DNA from: Crocosphaera sp.
GTDB taxonomy: Bacteria > Cyanobacteriota > Cyanobacteriia > Cyanobacteriales > Microcystaceae
Direction of reading: 5' to 3'
Length of the DNA: 64,000 nucleotides
Assembly: GCA_030065205.1 (NCBI GenBank)
Contig: JASJDN010000009.1
Location: forward strand, 1-64,000
Positions 15,972-26,018 of the stretch are shown here, one piece after another. The translations under genes were made by a program, and so were the position numbers. The notes beneath the pieces are model-generated. The model saw only the letters and a list, made by a program, of their open reading frames with translations, searched no databases and had not been told where the DNA came from. Every line of letters starts with the position of its first letter. Positions within the stretch are counted from its first letter, which is position 1.

Positions 15972-18561
15972 TTATCTCTTCCTGCCAAAACTTTTTCATA
16001 TCTGCTACTGTTTGTCGTATCATTGGATCAGTCTTCCATGCTTCGTCTTGATTGCGTTTTTGCTCTTCAGTCAACCGCCAAGATAGAGGCGGATCATAAG
16101 GTTCTCTTTGTTCTTGATTAGCTTTGGTTTTTGCATAGGGAAAGGAAATGGTAAAGTTTTTAATTTTTATCCCTCTATCATCATTCCAAGTTGTTTTAAG
16201 TAAATCAGCTTCTTTGATATTACGAGCAATTTGAGTGGCATCTCTAACACTATTCAAAGTACCGACGGCACCTAAACCAGCGTTAATGTAGCCTAGACTT
16301 CCTTGTTGTTGACGTTGTAACGGGTCTTCTGGAAAAGCATTTATATTTAGTAAAACAATTTTTTTGATATTGAAGAAATTATGAGGCTTCAAGTTTTTAT
16401 CTATATATTCAGTTGAGTTCAAAAATTTATCCAGTCTTTCGATAGCAGTGAATGTACCCCCATTATCAAAATAACCTCCGTCAGCTATATGATAATTCTG
16501 CTTAATGCAAACTTCTTTATAAACTTTTTTATCAGTTTTATTATCAGGTTCATTTAGGCAATTTATCTTGTTATCAGGATCTTTTTCGGTATCTTTGAAA
16601 ATATTATTTTTAGAATCTTGTTCGTTATTTTTTCCATAATCAATATAATTACGAGGTAGGGGAGAAACATAGGGGAAACTTGCTGATAGTCTAGCGGCTG
16701 TTGTTATGCTTAAAGTACATTGTTTAGGATCTTCTGGTGTTCCACAATTAAACAGTGTTTTTAAATCCAATGCTTTTGATTCTTTGATGTTGTCACCATT
16801 TCCATTGGTTCCTGGTTGATTAACAGCTTGAATATAATCGGGCATATTTCCAGAAATCAATTTCATTGGAGATATCAGAAAACGCCGACCATTTTCTACT
16901 AACGTTGCGTTAAAAATGGGGATTGGCATATCTCCCTGCAAAATCTTTTTATACCAATCATCTAATGTTTGATTTTTGTGTTTCAAATCAAGTTCCCAAG
17001 ATTTTTCTAACGCATATCCTCGATCAAAAAATTGATTATTTTTGTCAAACAAAGGAAATAGTTCCCATAGTCCAATAAATCGGAATAAATCTGGAAAAGC
17101 TAATCCCCAACCCACTGAACCCAAACGATCTTCTTGAGCATTTTTAACCATTTTATCGGGATTACTAAGAATTCTATTTTCTAAGTTATCTAAGTAAAAC
17201 ATTGTTCCAACGGATCCCCCAGAAACGGAACTAATCAAAGCAGTTTTTTTCGTAAAATCTTTCCCTATTTCCCCTTGTAATTCTGCTAAAACTTTAGTTG
17301 TCCAACCTGATGCTTGAATCCCTCCTCCACTAGCAGCAACAATAACTAAAGATTGTGGACTCTCACAGTATTCATGTGTCTTTATTTTAAATTCATCTGG
17401 ACATAAACGCATTCCTATAGCTGTTTGTAGGTCTTTTTGATAGTCTGTTATTTGTATCTTACTTTCATTTAGTTTAAAATAATGATCTACTTGAAATGCA
17501 CCATAACTTGAAGCTGAAAAGATAATTAAAAATAAAATAACTGGGAATCGAGATGCTCTAAATTCATTAGTTATTCTTTGAAAAATACTTGGTTCTTGAA
17601 CTCCTTCTATGGATTTTTTAGCGTCTTCCCATTCATCAAAAAATAAATCCCAATAATAAGTTAAACCTCCGATTAAAATTGTTATTATCAATATAATTGA
17701 TAACGCATAAATTAGGGTTGGAGGATGCAAGGTTTCAGAAGAAAACCAAGCATGATTGATAAAGTTTCTAAAAAGAGATATAGCAGATACATTAGATCGC
17801 TCATTATCTGGTGGATAATTTAAAAATATGACCAATAGATAAGCTAATACTCCCAAAAATATTTGAGACGCATTGGTTAATATTCTCAAAAGCTTTAGAT
17901 AATTATAATCATTTTTTCCCTTAGAGTTTATTAGAAAAATTACAATTTTTTCTAATAATAAAGGGAAGATTGTAATTAATACTAGACATATAATACCGAA
18001 AAAAATACCTAGGAACATTGCCTTATCAAAATCCCATCCCAGAAGATTTATATTTTGATTTAATTGTTGCAATAACTTATAAGTAGGGTAAATAATACTT
18101 AAAGTTATCAATAAAATTATTGAGTTTATGGATAGACTATGAAGCGTTTTATTATTGGATTCAGGACATCTTAAAAGAATAATCGTTTTCATCATAGAAC
18201 TAATAGCAATAGCAGTTAAAAAAGTCATAAATATTGCCATTGCCAATTGCTGCCCACTTTCCATGATAAAAACATTTTTTAAATATTTGGAAACTTTTTG
18301 AGAAGCAAAATAAGGTAAAAATCCCAGGATTAATGCACTAATTAATGGAATCCGAACTAAAAATAATATATAAAAAAAACTTGATCCGATTTCGGGCGGT
18401 TTTTTTCCTTGATTAATCTTAGATAAATCTTCAATAAGTCTTAGTGTTGGTTTGAAAACTAAGACTAATCCAGAAATAACCCAAGTCACGAAGGAACCTA
18501 TCTTCAAAGATATTAAAACCGATCCTATAAAAATCAACGAGACAAATAACCAGATCATCAA
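15967..18561 (-). CDS. Membrane-anchored patatin-like phospholipase
   Basis: 864 aa. The first 360 or so residues contain about eight hydrophobic helices. The rest is a patatin-type acyl hydrolase with an oxyanion-hole glycine run (AASGGGIQASGW, near residue 405), the nucleophile elbow GGSVG (VSGGSVGTMF, near 444) and the catalytic-dyad Asp in DGGYFDNGG (near 696). Patatins use a Ser-Asp dyad to deacylate lipids. A long polytopic N-terminus is unusual, so the enzyme may remodel membrane lipids or act as a membrane sensor. The stop codon lies in a MITE end. No operon partner. Confidence 0.85.
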   Translation of the reverse strand: MMIWLFVSLIFIGSVLISLKIGSFVTWVISGLVLVFKPTLRLIEDLSKINQGKKPPEIGSSFFYILFLVRIPLISALILGFLPYFASQKVSKYLKNVFIMESGQQLAMAIFMTFLTAIAISSMMKTIILLRCPESNNKTLHSLSINSIILLITLSIIYPTYKLLQQLNQNINLLGWDFDKAMFLGIFFGIICLVLITIFPLLLEKIVIFLINSKGKNDYNYLKLLRILTNASQIFLGVLAYLLVIFLNYPPDNERSNVSAISLFRNFINHAWFSSETLHPPTLIYALSIILIITILIGGLTYYWDLFFDEWEDAKKSIEGVQEPSIFQRITNEFRASRFPVILFLIIFSASSYGAFQVDHYFKLNESKIQITDYQKDLQTAIGMRLCPDEFKIKTHEYCESPQSLVIVAASGGGIQASGWTTKVLAELQGEIGKDFTKKTALISSVSGGSVGTMFYLDNLENRILSNPDKMVKNAQEDRLGSVGWGLAFPDLFRFIGLWELFPLFDKNNQFFDRGYALEKSWELDLKHKNQTLDDWYKKILQGDMPIPIFNATLVENGRRFLISPMKLISGNMPDYIQAVNQPGTNGNGDNIKESKALDLKTLFNCGTPEDPKQCTLSITTAARLSASFPYVSPLPRNYIDYGKNNEQDSKNNIFKDTEKDPDNKINCLNEPDNKTDKKVYKEVCIKQNYHIADGGYFDNGGTFTAIERLDKFLNSTEYIDKNLKPHNFFNIKKIVLLNINAFPEDPLQRQQQGSLGYINAGLGAVGTLNSVRDATQIARNIKEADLLKTTWNDDRGIKIKNFTISFPYAKTKANQEQREPYDPPLSWRLTEEQKRNQDEAWKTDPMIRQTVADMKKFWQEEIM

Positions 18562-18838
18562 ACAACCTCTCGATTATCTTACATAAAAATACAAATTTAC
18601 ATTAAAAAATCTTAGGTATTAATTACCCAGGAATTAGATAGGGAACTTAAATGTTAGTTTAGTTATAATATCAGCTTGTTAGGGATAAGATTCGCCCCTA
18701 ATGGCTAAACTTACATAAATCTTTATATTTATTCTTATGCTTTGTGACAAAAGTTAATTTTTTTATGTTTGATTTTAGATAAGCTGCCATTGATTGGGCG
18801 ATCGCTGAAAATAAAGAATATAGATTATTGACTCACTT

Positions 18839-19087
18839 ATGACTGTTAAACCCCTTAGTCTCCAAATCTCACCCGAAACCCTTAACCAAGGAGAACAAGC
18901 AATTCGCCAAGAAATTGCTATTCAATTATACAGTGAAAATATATTTACCTTTGGGCAAGCCCGTCACCTTGCTAACCTTTCTGTGTGGGAATTTCAGAAA
19001 TTATTAGGAGAAAAAACAGTATCTCGTCATTATGATGAAGCAGATTTAGAGCAAGATATGGCTACAATTGATATGGGTAACTGGTAG
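18839..19087 (+). CDS. UPF0175 family protein (antitoxin-like)
   Basis: 82 aa with the UPF0175 layout: N-terminal strand, AIQLYSENIFTFGQARHLANL (a small helix-turn-helix-like segment) and the closing HYDEADLEQDM. Members are usually the antitoxin-like first gene of two-gene modules whose second gene encodes a PIN-like protein. Here only a 12-codon frame follows at 19091, interrupted by repeat DNA, so the gene seems an orphan. Start ATG at 18839. Confidence 0.75.
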   Translation: MTVKPLSLQISPETLNQGEQAIRQEIAIQLYSENIFTFGQARHLANLSVWEFQKLLGEKTVSRHYDEADLEQDMATIDMGNW

Positions 19088-19096
19088 CGATGAAAG

Positions 19097-19249
19097 TGAT
19101 TAATTATATGCTTAGAAACTATTTATGAATAAAATTGTAGGACGGTAAGGTGGGCAAATCAAAGATTTATCTAGACTGTCTATAAAGTAGAAAATTTTGC
19201 CCACCCTACAAGACTTAAACAAGCAATAGAATGATTAATTATAGGCTTA
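19097..19249. repeat. Hairpin unit flanked by 18-bp imperfect direct repeats
   Basis: TGATTAATTATATGCTTA (19097-19114) recurs with one change at 19232-19249. Between them lies a hairpin with GGTGGGCAAA (19149-19158) and its complement (19196-19205), with GTAG/CTAC outside. This looks like a small insertion with a target duplication, or a segmental duplication, just after the UPF0175 gene. The rest of the 326-bp gap to murE shows nothing else. Confidence 0.5.
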
Positions 19250-19413
19250 ATTAAAATTTTCATCACTAAGACATGAAAGATAACAGCAGGAATCTTCTCT
19301 CGATCTATCACTATCAATCAGTTGACGAATTAACCTAAAATGAATTACCATCAATCCTAATTATGATTAGCCCATCGTGTAACTGTATTTATTGGGTTGT
19401 TGGTTGAACTATT

Positions 19414-20916
19414 ATGCTAACTACAAGGAAACTCCACGACTTGTTAAAAAAGGTTCCGAGTCTTTCCTCCCTTCCTAACCATCCGGCCTTAGAATGGGAC
19501 GTTAAAGGAATCTCGACGAACTCCCATTCCTGTCAACAGGGGGATATCTTCATCGGAATGCCAGGAACTCGTGTAGACGGGGGTGAGTTTTGGGAAAGTG
19601 CGATGGAAGTAGGGGCCGTTGCTGCGATTATTAGTCCCCAAGCAGCCGAAAAATTCCCCCCCAGTGATGATCATTGTGTGATGGTTGTAGAAGATGTCAT
19701 CAACGCTGCTGCTGAAATAGCAGCCGCTTTTTATGATTATCCAGCACAACAATTAAAAATGATCGGGGTAACAGGAACCAATGGCAAAACAACGACCACC
19801 CATTTAATTGAATATTTCTTGCTCGAATGTCAAAAACCTACTGCATTAATTGGTACGTTATACACTCGCTGGCCAGGGTTTGAACAAACGGCAGTTCATA
19901 CCACCCCGTTTGCCCCGGAACTGCAAGAACAACTGGCCCAAGCAGTGGCAGCTAACAATGAATATTGTGTCATGGAAGTGAGTTCCCATGCGTTAGCCCA
20001 AGGACGGGTTAAACAATGTCCGTTTGAGGTGAGTGTCTTTACCAATTTAACGCAAGATCACCTGGACTTCCATAAAAACATGGAAGATTATTTTGCAGCG
20101 AAACAGTTATTATTTACACCAGATTATCTACAAGAAAAAGCGATTATCAATTTAGATGATTCCTATGGTCAACGTTTAATCGAAAGTTTCAACCCTGACC
20201 AAGTTTGGAGTTATAGCGTTGAAAATAGTCAAGCTGATTTTTATACCAGTAACTTAACCTATCAGTCCAACGGAGTGACCGGAACGTTACACAGTCCTCT
20301 AGGAAGCGTTGAATTTAGTTCTCCTTTGGTGGGACAATTCAATTTATCTAATGTTTTAGCCGCAGTAGCTGCGGTGGTTCATCTGGGGTTAGATTTAAAG
20401 GAAATTATTGTCAAATTACCTCAGTTTATGGGGGTTCCAGGACGCATGGAACGGGTACAAATTGACGAACAACAAGATATTAGCGTTATTGTTGATTATG
20501 CCCATACACCCGACAGTTTAGAAAATTCTCTTAAGGCCGCCCGTCCCTTCATTCAAGGTAAAATGATTTGTGTGTTCGGCTGTGGAGGTGATCGCGATCG
20601 CACAAAACGGCCGTTAATGGGTCAAGCATCAGCCCAATTAGCGGATGTTTCGGTAGTCACTTCCGATAACCCCAGAACCGAAGATCCCCAACGGATTTTA
20701 GAGGATATCTTAACAGGGATTCCTGAAACGGTAGAACCCATTGTGATTAGCGATCGCGCAGAAGCCATTAAAACCGCTATCTTACAGGCAAAACCAGGGG
20801 ATGGGGTTTTAATCGCAGGAAAAGGCCACGAAGATTATCAAATCTTAGGCACTGAAAAAATTCATTTTGACGATCGCGAAGAAGCCAGAAAAGCCCTCAC
20901 TATTCGCAAACAATAA
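19414..20916 (+). CDS. murE: UDP-MurNAc-L-Ala-D-Glu:meso-diaminopimelate ligase
   Basis: ATP-dependent Mur ligase that adds the third residue of the peptidoglycan stem peptide. 500 aa: an N-terminal UDP-binding domain, a central ATPase domain with [11 protein letters not shown] (P-loop near 118), and a C-terminal domain with DNPRTEDP (near 417). The DNPR motif is the known marker of meso-diaminopimelate specificity. ispF starts 5 nt downstream, so the two are probably co-transcribed. Confidence 0.96.
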   Translation: MLTTRKLHDLLKKVPSLSSLPNHPALEWDVKGISTNSHSCQQGDIFIGMPGTRVDGGEFWESAMEVGAVAAIISPQAAEKFPPSDDHCVMVVEDVINAAAEIAAAFYDYPAQQLKMIGVTGTNGKTTTTHLIEYFLLECQKPTALIGTLYTRWPGFEQTAVHTTPFAPELQEQLAQAVAANNEYCVMEVSSHALAQGRVKQCPFEVSVFTNLTQDHLDFHKNMEDYFAAKQLLFTPDYLQEKAIINLDDSYGQRLIESFNPDQVWSYSVENSQADFYTSNLTYQSNGVTGTLHSPLGSVEFSSPLVGQFNLSNVLAAVAAVVHLGLDLKEIIVKLPQFMGVPGRMERVQIDEQQDISVIVDYAHTPDSLENSLKAARPFIQGKMICVFGCGGDRDRTKRPLMGQASAQLADVSVVTSDNPRTEDPQRILEDILTGIPETVEPIVISDRAEAIKTAILQAKPGDGVLIAGKGHEDYQILGTEKIHFDDREEARKALTIRKQ

Positions 20917-20920
20917 ATCT

Positions 20921-21400
20921 ATGAACATTCGCATCGGTAACGGTTACGATATTCACCGTTTAGTTCCCGACCGACCTCTAATTTTAGGGGGTGTCAACAT
21001 TCCCCATTCTTTAGGATTATTAGGCCACAGCGATGCTGATGCCCTCACCCATGCCATTATGGATGCTATGTTAGGGGCTTTGAGTTTGGGGGATATTGGC
21101 CACTATTTTCCCCCCTCTGATCCCCAATGGTCAGGGGCTAATAGTTTATTATTATTACAACAGATCGACCAGTTAATCCAAGCGCGGGGTTGGCATATTG
21201 GCAATATTGATACTGTGATCGTAGCAGAAAAACCCAAAATGAAACCCCATCTATCGGCCATGCAGGAAAAACTGGCTGATGTCCTCCATATTGATCACAA
21301 TCAAATGGGAATCAAGGCAACCACAAATGAGACCTTAGGTCCAGTGGGACGAGAAGAAGGCATTGCGGTTTATGCTGTCGTTCTGTTGTTCAGGGGGTAA
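20921..21400 (+). CDS. ispF: 2-C-methyl-D-erythritol 2,4-cyclodiphosphate synthase
   Basis: MEP-pathway enzyme of isoprenoid synthesis, forming the cyclodiphosphate with loss of CMP. 159 aa, standard length, from ATG 20921; an upstream in-frame extension inside murE is not real. Metal-binding residues are in GYDIHRL and [13 protein letters not shown]; the [10 protein letters not shown] and ATTNETLGP signatures are present. It overlaps the convergent gene on the other strand by 11 bp at the 3' ends. Confidence 0.96.
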   Translation: MNIRIGNGYDIHRLVPDRPLILGGVNIPHSLGLLGHSDADALTHAIMDAMLGALSLGDIGHYFPPSDPQWSGANSLLLLQQIDQLIQARGWHIGNIDTVIVAEKPKMKPHLSAMQEKLADVLHIDHNQMGIKATTNETLGPVGREEGIAVYAVVLLFRG

Positions 21401-21947
21401 AATGCTTGGTTAATAAGTCCTCCACTTCACGGGGTTTAACCTGACAGTAACGGGCTTTATGGGGCATAACCACCACGTTAGGTCCTTTTTTGCACTGTTT
21501 TAAACAGCCTGTTAACTTGATTTTGACGCGATCGCCTAATCCCTGCTGTTCTACCTGTTGTTCTAGCTGCTGACAAACACTTTGTCCCCCTCGTTTCCAA
21601 CAACTGGATTTTTGACACACTAAAATTTTTCCCACGGAAGATGACTCCGTTTCTGATACAATAACAGCACGGGGGGTGTCAGGATTTGGTAACAATTTCA
21701 GGGTACTCGCTTCCAGTTCAAAAAATCCCTTCTTTTTCTTAAATTCTCGATTTCCCATGACTTCTAACCAAGTTCCAGGAATTAAATTGAGATCGATTTC
21801 TGAACGCAGTTTTTTGGGAATTTTCAGCCAATATTCCTTATCTTCGACTTTCATCCGTAGATATTTGATTTTGTCACCCTTCTTAATGACAAAACTTTCC
21901 AATTGACCAATGAGACGGAATTGTGACAGAGTAGTAGTTTTTGACAT
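21390..21947 (-). CDS. Thioredoxin-like [2Fe-2S] ferredoxin-domain protein
   Basis: 185 aa. The N-terminal half is a beta-rich, lysine-rich domain (about 8-90). The C-terminal half is a thioredoxin-like [2Fe-2S] fold with cysteines in [12 protein letters not shown] and [15 protein letters not shown], the pattern of the NuoE/HoxE-related family; an extra cysteine is at QSVCQ. Such proteins carry electrons, but the partner is unknown. The fused N-terminal domain is common in cyanobacterial members. The last 11 bp overlap the end of ispF. Confidence 0.8.
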   Translation of the reverse strand: MSKTTTLSQFRLIGQLESFVIKKGDKIKYLRMKVEDKEYWLKIPKKLRSEIDLNLIPGTWLEVMGNREFKKKKGFFELEASTLKLLPNPDTPRAVIVSETESSSVGKILVCQKSSCWKRGGQSVCQQLEQQVEQQGLGDRVKIKLTGCLKQCKKGPNVVVMPHKARYCQVKPREVEDLLTKHFTP

Positions 21948-21980
21948 GATTTTTTATTTAGAATTTTGTTAAGTGATAAT

Positions 21981-22244
21981 TTAACGCTTGTTAAGATTCC
22001 AACAATCCTTAAGCCAGTCGATTAATTCTTGACGAGAGGCTGAATATTGTTTCGTGACACTCCACAGTTGGATGATGGCAACGGGGCTAGATGCCTCTGC
22101 CTGTAAAGGTTTGTGAGTTTCACAAGAGCAAGGAATATCTAATTCCCGAAGACGGTGATAGACAATCCAGCGATCGCAGCAATCGACTTCTACAACTTGC
22201 TTGGGTGTGTAAGAGAGGTTGAGTAAATTCATGGGCTTAAGCAA
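21981..22244 (-). CDS. Asr1405/Asl0597 family small protein
   Basis: 87 aa with the features of this cyanobacterial family: SDRWxVYHRLRELDIPC near the middle (here DCCDRWIVYHRLRELDIPC), PVAIIQLWSV, then SRQELIDWLKDCW. Function unknown. The cysteines at 22, 23, 39 and 41 (DCC and PCSC) may matter for folding or metals. It lies 33 bp upstream of the ferredoxin-domain gene on the same strand, so co-transcription is likely. Confidence 0.75.
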   Translation of the reverse strand: MLKPMNLLNLSYTPKQVVEVDCCDRWIVYHRLRELDIPCSCETHKPLQAEASSPVAIIQLWSVTKQYSASRQELIDWLKDCWNLNKR

Positions 22245-22478
22245 TTGAACATAATTGTCATTGTTTCCTTACTTAGAGTATCACACAAATGACAGTAATT
22301 CGCAATTGTTTTCAAAAAAAAATTTAGATTAACCCAGACGAGAAGGGATAAGGGACTTTACCTAGTGAGGGTTGGCCAAAGTTAAATTTTTTTAGGTGAT
22401 TTCACAAACAGTTGATAAACTATTGCTAAAATGAGTTATTTTAATGATAGAAGTGTCGTTAAAAAGGGATCTACAGAC

Positions 22479-23030
22479 ATGGCAACTGCTCAAGGCTTAC
22501 TCCGTGCTTATGGTGACGTAAGCGAAAACCCCATCTTGCTAGACAAGAGTGTAACTACTGCTGTTTGCGAGGGATTAAACTTACTTATCGCCAACTTCCA
22601 AGCACTGTTCTTACAGTATGAAAAACACCATTTTGTGGTAGAAGGCTCAGAATTTCACTCTTTACACGAATATTTCAGTGAAAGTTACGAAGAAGTTCGC
22701 GATCATGTTCATGACTTAGCTGAACGCTTGAATGGGTTAGGTGGCATTCCCGTGGCAAGTTTCAGTGAACTCGCTCGACTCTGCGAATTTACCCCTGAAG
22801 CCGATGGTATGTATGACTGTCGTAAGATGGTTGAGAATGACTTAGCTGCAGAACAAACCATTATTGGAATATTACGTAGACAAGCTGCCCAAGCTGAAAG
22901 CCTAGGAGATAGAGCCACTCGTTATCAACTCGAACAAATTTTACTCGAAGCTGAAGAGCGGGCTTATCACTTGGATCATTTCTTGACCCATGATAGCTTA
23001 ACCGTTGCTTTCGTTGGCAATGGTAACTAG
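22479..23030 (+). CDS. dps: Dps-family ferritin (MrgA/DpsA type)
   Basis: 183-aa DNA-starvation/miniferritin protein that oxidises iron with hydrogen peroxide and stores it in a 12-mer shell. The Dps ferroxidase signature is clear: KHHFVVEGSEFHSLHEYFSE, with His and Glu/Asp ligands, followed by DHVHDLAERL. The start at ATG 22479 is preferred over 22431 because AAAAAGGGA precedes it and the product then begins MATAQG, like relatives. A terminator follows. Its position beside the iron-uptake locus (convergent with fecE) fits a role in iron handling. Confidence 0.93.
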   Translation: MATAQGLLRAYGDVSENPILLDKSVTTAVCEGLNLLIANFQALFLQYEKHHFVVEGSEFHSLHEYFSESYEEVRDHVHDLAERLNGLGGIPVASFSELARLCEFTPEADGMYDCRKMVENDLAAEQTIIGILRRQAAQAESLGDRATRYQLEQILLEAEERAYHLDHFLTHDSLTVAFVGNGN

Positions 23031-23061
23031 ATTTGTAACTATCTGAATATAACTTAAGTTT

Positions 23062-23096
23062 AGCTAGTGATTGCTGTGAGTCACTAGCTCTTTTAT
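23062..23096. terminator. Bidirectional terminator between dps and fecE
   Basis: Perfect 9-bp stem AGCTAGTGA (23062-23070) with its complement (23081-23089), 10-nt loop, then CTTTTATT. It lies between convergent genes and probably serves both. Confidence 0.85.
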
Positions 23097-23108
23097 TGTC
23101 TTTAATGA

Positions 23109-23915
23109 TTAAGAAACTTTTTTAATCGGAATACACATAGGTTTTTTAGTCACTGGGTCTGCTAAAACACAACTTTTTAAATCAAACACGGCTTCAATCA
23201 CTTCCTCTTGCATAACCAGTGTTGGTGTCCCTTGTGCATAAATATTTCCTTGTTTGACCGCGACTAAATAATCAGCATAACGACTGGCTAAATTTAGATC
23301 ATGTAGAACAATGACTAAGGTTTTATGCTCAGTTTGATTCAGTTGGTAGAGTAGGTCTAAAATTTCAATTTGATGAGCTAAATCTAGAAAAGTGGTGGGT
23401 TCGTCTAATAGTAAAATATCGGTATTTTGAGCTAAACTCATGGCAATCCAAGCCCGTTGTCTTTGTCCTCCTGATAAGGTATCTAAAGGACGCTCTGCTA
23501 AAGACATTAAGTTTGTACTAACTAATGCTTGGTTGACGAGAACTTCATCTTCTTTTGACCATTGCCGCCACCAGTTTTGATAAGGATAACGTCCTTGAGC
23601 TACTAATTCTTTAACAGTTAATCCTTCAGGAGAAGTAGGATTTTGTGGCAATATTCCTAACGTTTGCGCTACTTGTTTACTGGATAGTTTAGAGATAGCT
23701 TTACCGTCTAAATAAAATGATCCGTGTTCAGGTTTAAGTAATCTAGCTAATCCTTTTAATAGTGTGGATTTTCCACAGCCATTTGCGCCAATTAAAATAG
23801 TTATTTTTTTTGAAGGAATGGCTAAACTTAGATCAGTGATAATTTTTTTGTTGTTATAAGCTAAGGTTATTTTATTCGCTTCTAGTCTGGTATTAATGAA
23901 GTTTGGGTAATCCAT
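23109..23915 (-). CDS. fecE: FecE-type siderophore ABC transporter ATPase
   Basis: 268 aa. Walker A is GANGCGKST, the Q-loop is LPQNPTSP, the signature is LSGGQRQRAWIAMSLAQ and Walker B is DILLLDEPTTFLDLAHQ, followed by a switch His in LHDLNLA. It belongs to the FecE/FepC/FhuC group that drives Fe(III)-siderophore import. It is the last gene of the minus-strand run (two permeases, then this), 24 bp after the second permease. The substrate-binding protein for the system is probably the lipoprotein at 32905-33981. Confidence 0.9.
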   Translation of the reverse strand: MDYPNFINTRLEANKITLAYNNKKIITDLSLAIPSKKITILIGANGCGKSTLLKGLARLLKPEHGSFYLDGKAISKLSSKQVAQTLGILPQNPTSPEGLTVKELVAQGRYPYQNWWRQWSKEDEVLVNQALVSTNLMSLAERPLDTLSGGQRQRAWIAMSLAQNTDILLLDEPTTFLDLAHQIEILDLLYQLNQTEHKTLVIVLHDLNLASRYADYLVAVKQGNIYAQGTPTLVMQEEVIEAVFDLKSCVLADPVTKKPMCIPIKKVS

Positions 23916-23939
23916 AATTTAATTTTTTAAACCTATAAT

Positions 23940-24977
23940 TTATCGGTGGATAATTAGTAAATAAATAAAGTAGGGTGCGCCAATAATAGCGGTAATAATA
24001 CCACAAGGAATTTCAATGGGGGCAAACAATGATCGACCCAATAAATCTGCTAACATTACCATTAATCCTCCCATTAATGCTGCTGTGGGTAACAATCCTT
24101 GATGAGAAACCCCTACTAAACGACGGCATAAATGAGGGGTCATAAAACCCACAAAACCCACTGCCCCAACGGTTGCTACAGACGCACCTGCTAAGGCAAC
24201 ACAAATTAATAGTAATACCCCTCGTTGCCATTCTAGGGGACTTCCTAACCCTTTGGCCACATCATCTCCTAACTGCAAGTTATTTAAGTCAGAAGCCATT
24301 AAAAAAGCTATTATACTACCGATAATAATCCAGGGAAATAATGCCATAAAATGTTCCCAAGTCCGTCCATAAACACTACCTGTTAACCAGAGTAAAGCTT
24401 GAGAAACGCTATTGATTTCTCCAAAGGTGACCATTAAATTAATGAGAGCGGTTACCATTAAATTGAAGCTAATTCCCACTAATATTAAGCTGATAGGAGA
24501 ACTGCCATTTTGCCAAGCTAATAAATAGATTAAAATTGAAATTAATAACCCTCCCAAAAAAGCAGCTACTGGTAATATTTGCATGGGAAAAGAAGGCACA
24601 ATAATTAATAAAGTTACTGTAGCTAAAACGGCTCCAGCATTGACCCCAATAATACTGGGAGCCGCCAAAGGATTACGAGTAATTCCTTGGATAATAGTGC
24701 CTGCGATCGCTAATCCAACCCCGACTAACCAAGCTACTAATATTCTGGGTAATCGCAATGTTTTAATAATAAAAGTATCTTCGATATTATTGTTATTTAT
24801 TCCTAAAATAATTTTACTTACTTCTATGGGATGTATGAATTTTTCCCCTTGAGAAATACTAATAATACCAATGAATATAGTAATAACTAATAAGCTAATT
24901 AGAATAGTAGGAACTCGTTTATCTAAACGAAATGAAACAGGTATTTTTGAGGGGCGAAAGGTTATCCAAGTATTCAT
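23940..24977 (-). CDS. fecD: FecCD-family siderophore permease (second)
   Basis: 345 aa, ten hydrophobic helices. The family core GVGLAIAGTIIQGITRNPLA (about 92-111) and the ATPase-contact region GFVGFMTPHLCRRLVG are present. It forms a heterodimeric channel with the permease 6 bp upstream. Together with FecE they make an importer for iron-siderophore complexes across the plasma membrane. The symbol reflects gene order, not proven substrate. Confidence 0.9.
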   Translation of the reverse strand: MNTWITFRPSKIPVSFRLDKRVPTILISLLVITIFIGIISISQGEKFIHPIEVSKIILGINNNNIEDTFIIKTLRLPRILVAWLVGVGLAIAGTIIQGITRNPLAAPSIIGVNAGAVLATVTLLIIVPSFPMQILPVAAFLGGLLISILIYLLAWQNGSSPISLILVGISFNLMVTALINLMVTFGEINSVSQALLWLTGSVYGRTWEHFMALFPWIIIGSIIAFLMASDLNNLQLGDDVAKGLGSPLEWQRGVLLLICVALAGASVATVGAVGFVGFMTPHLCRRLVGVSHQGLLPTAALMGGLMVMLADLLGRSLFAPIEIPCGIITAIIGAPYFIYLLIIHR

Positions 24978-24983
24978 TATTTA

Positions 24984-25994
24984 TTAAACCGATTTAACTT
25001 TTTTACGAATCAAATAAATTAAAAAAGGGCTACCGATCAAAGGCATGACTAAGCCGACTGGGATTTCTTGAGGTTGAAGAATAAGACGAGATATCGTATC
25101 AGTAATCAACAATAAAATAGCTCCTAAAATAGCACTGTAAGGAATTATCCAACGGTAATCAATCCCCACCAAAAAACGAACAATATGGGGAATAATTAAA
25201 CCAATAAATCCAATGGGACCAGCGAGGGCAACACTTCCCCCTGCTAATAATATAATACTGATAGCAGCCATGACTTTTATCCAAGCAGTTTCTTGACCTA
25301 ATCCTATAGCCATATCATCTCCGAAACTGAGGATAGTAATGTGTTTACCTAAAGCGAAGGCTAATAATAATCCTATTAGTAAATAAGGGAAAATTTGTAA
25401 TAATAATTCTATATTTTTTCCTCCTATTGAACCGGCTAACCAAAAACGAATTTCACTTAATGCCCTCTGATTAATAATTAAAATGCCACTGGTTAAAGAA
25501 CCCATAAAAGCAGTTAAAGCAGCCCCCGCTAAGGTTAAGTTTAAGGGGGTAATTCCCCCTTTTCCTAATGCAGCAATACTATAGACAATCATTGCTGTAA
25601 TACCTGCCCCTAAAAAGGCAAATCCTGCATAAAAACTAGGAGAATTATTACTGAGGATTAATGTGGCTAAAATTACCATAAAAGAAGCCCCTGCGTTAAT
25701 TCCTAAAATACTAGGAGAGGCTAAGGGATTTTGGGTAATTCCCTGCATTAAAGTTCCGGCTACTGCTAACGCTGCTCCCACTAATAACGCAATCAGCGAT
25801 CGCGGAATTCTGACAGTTCTAATAATTAAATGTTCTGTGGAACCATCAAAAGAAAAGATTGCTTGATAAATATTATTGAAAGAAATATCAGCCACTCCCC
25901 AGGTCATATTAAGTAAAAAACAAACCATTAATAAACCGAGGGCAATAATTAAACCAGGGAGCAATAATGAAGGCGATCGCTGTAAAGTTTTCAT
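24984..25994 (-). CDS. fecC: FecCD-family siderophore permease (first)
   Basis: 336 aa, ten hydrophobic helices, with GAALAVAGTLMQGITQNPLA and the C-terminal GFIGLIIPHIVRFLVG. It is clearly paralogous to the permease just downstream. The gene follows the MORN-repeat gene by 24 bp, so all four genes from the MORN protein to FecE look like one operon. Symbol by order within the operon only. Confidence 0.9.
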   Translation of the reverse strand: MKTLQRSPSLLLPGLIIALGLLMVCFLLNMTWGVADISFNNIYQAIFSFDGSTEHLIIRTVRIPRSLIALLVGAALAVAGTLMQGITQNPLASPSILGINAGASFMVILATLILSNNSPSFYAGFAFLGAGITAMIVYSIAALGKGGITPLNLTLAGAALTAFMGSLTSGILIINQRALSEIRFWLAGSIGGKNIELLLQIFPYLLIGLLLAFALGKHITILSFGDDMAIGLGQETAWIKVMAAISIILLAGGSVALAGPIGFIGLIIPHIVRFLVGIDYRWIIPYSAILGAILLLITDTISRLILQPQEIPVGLVMPLIGSPFLIYLIRKKVKSV

Positions 25995-26018
25995 GATTAA
26001 AAAACATTAAATTTTTAA

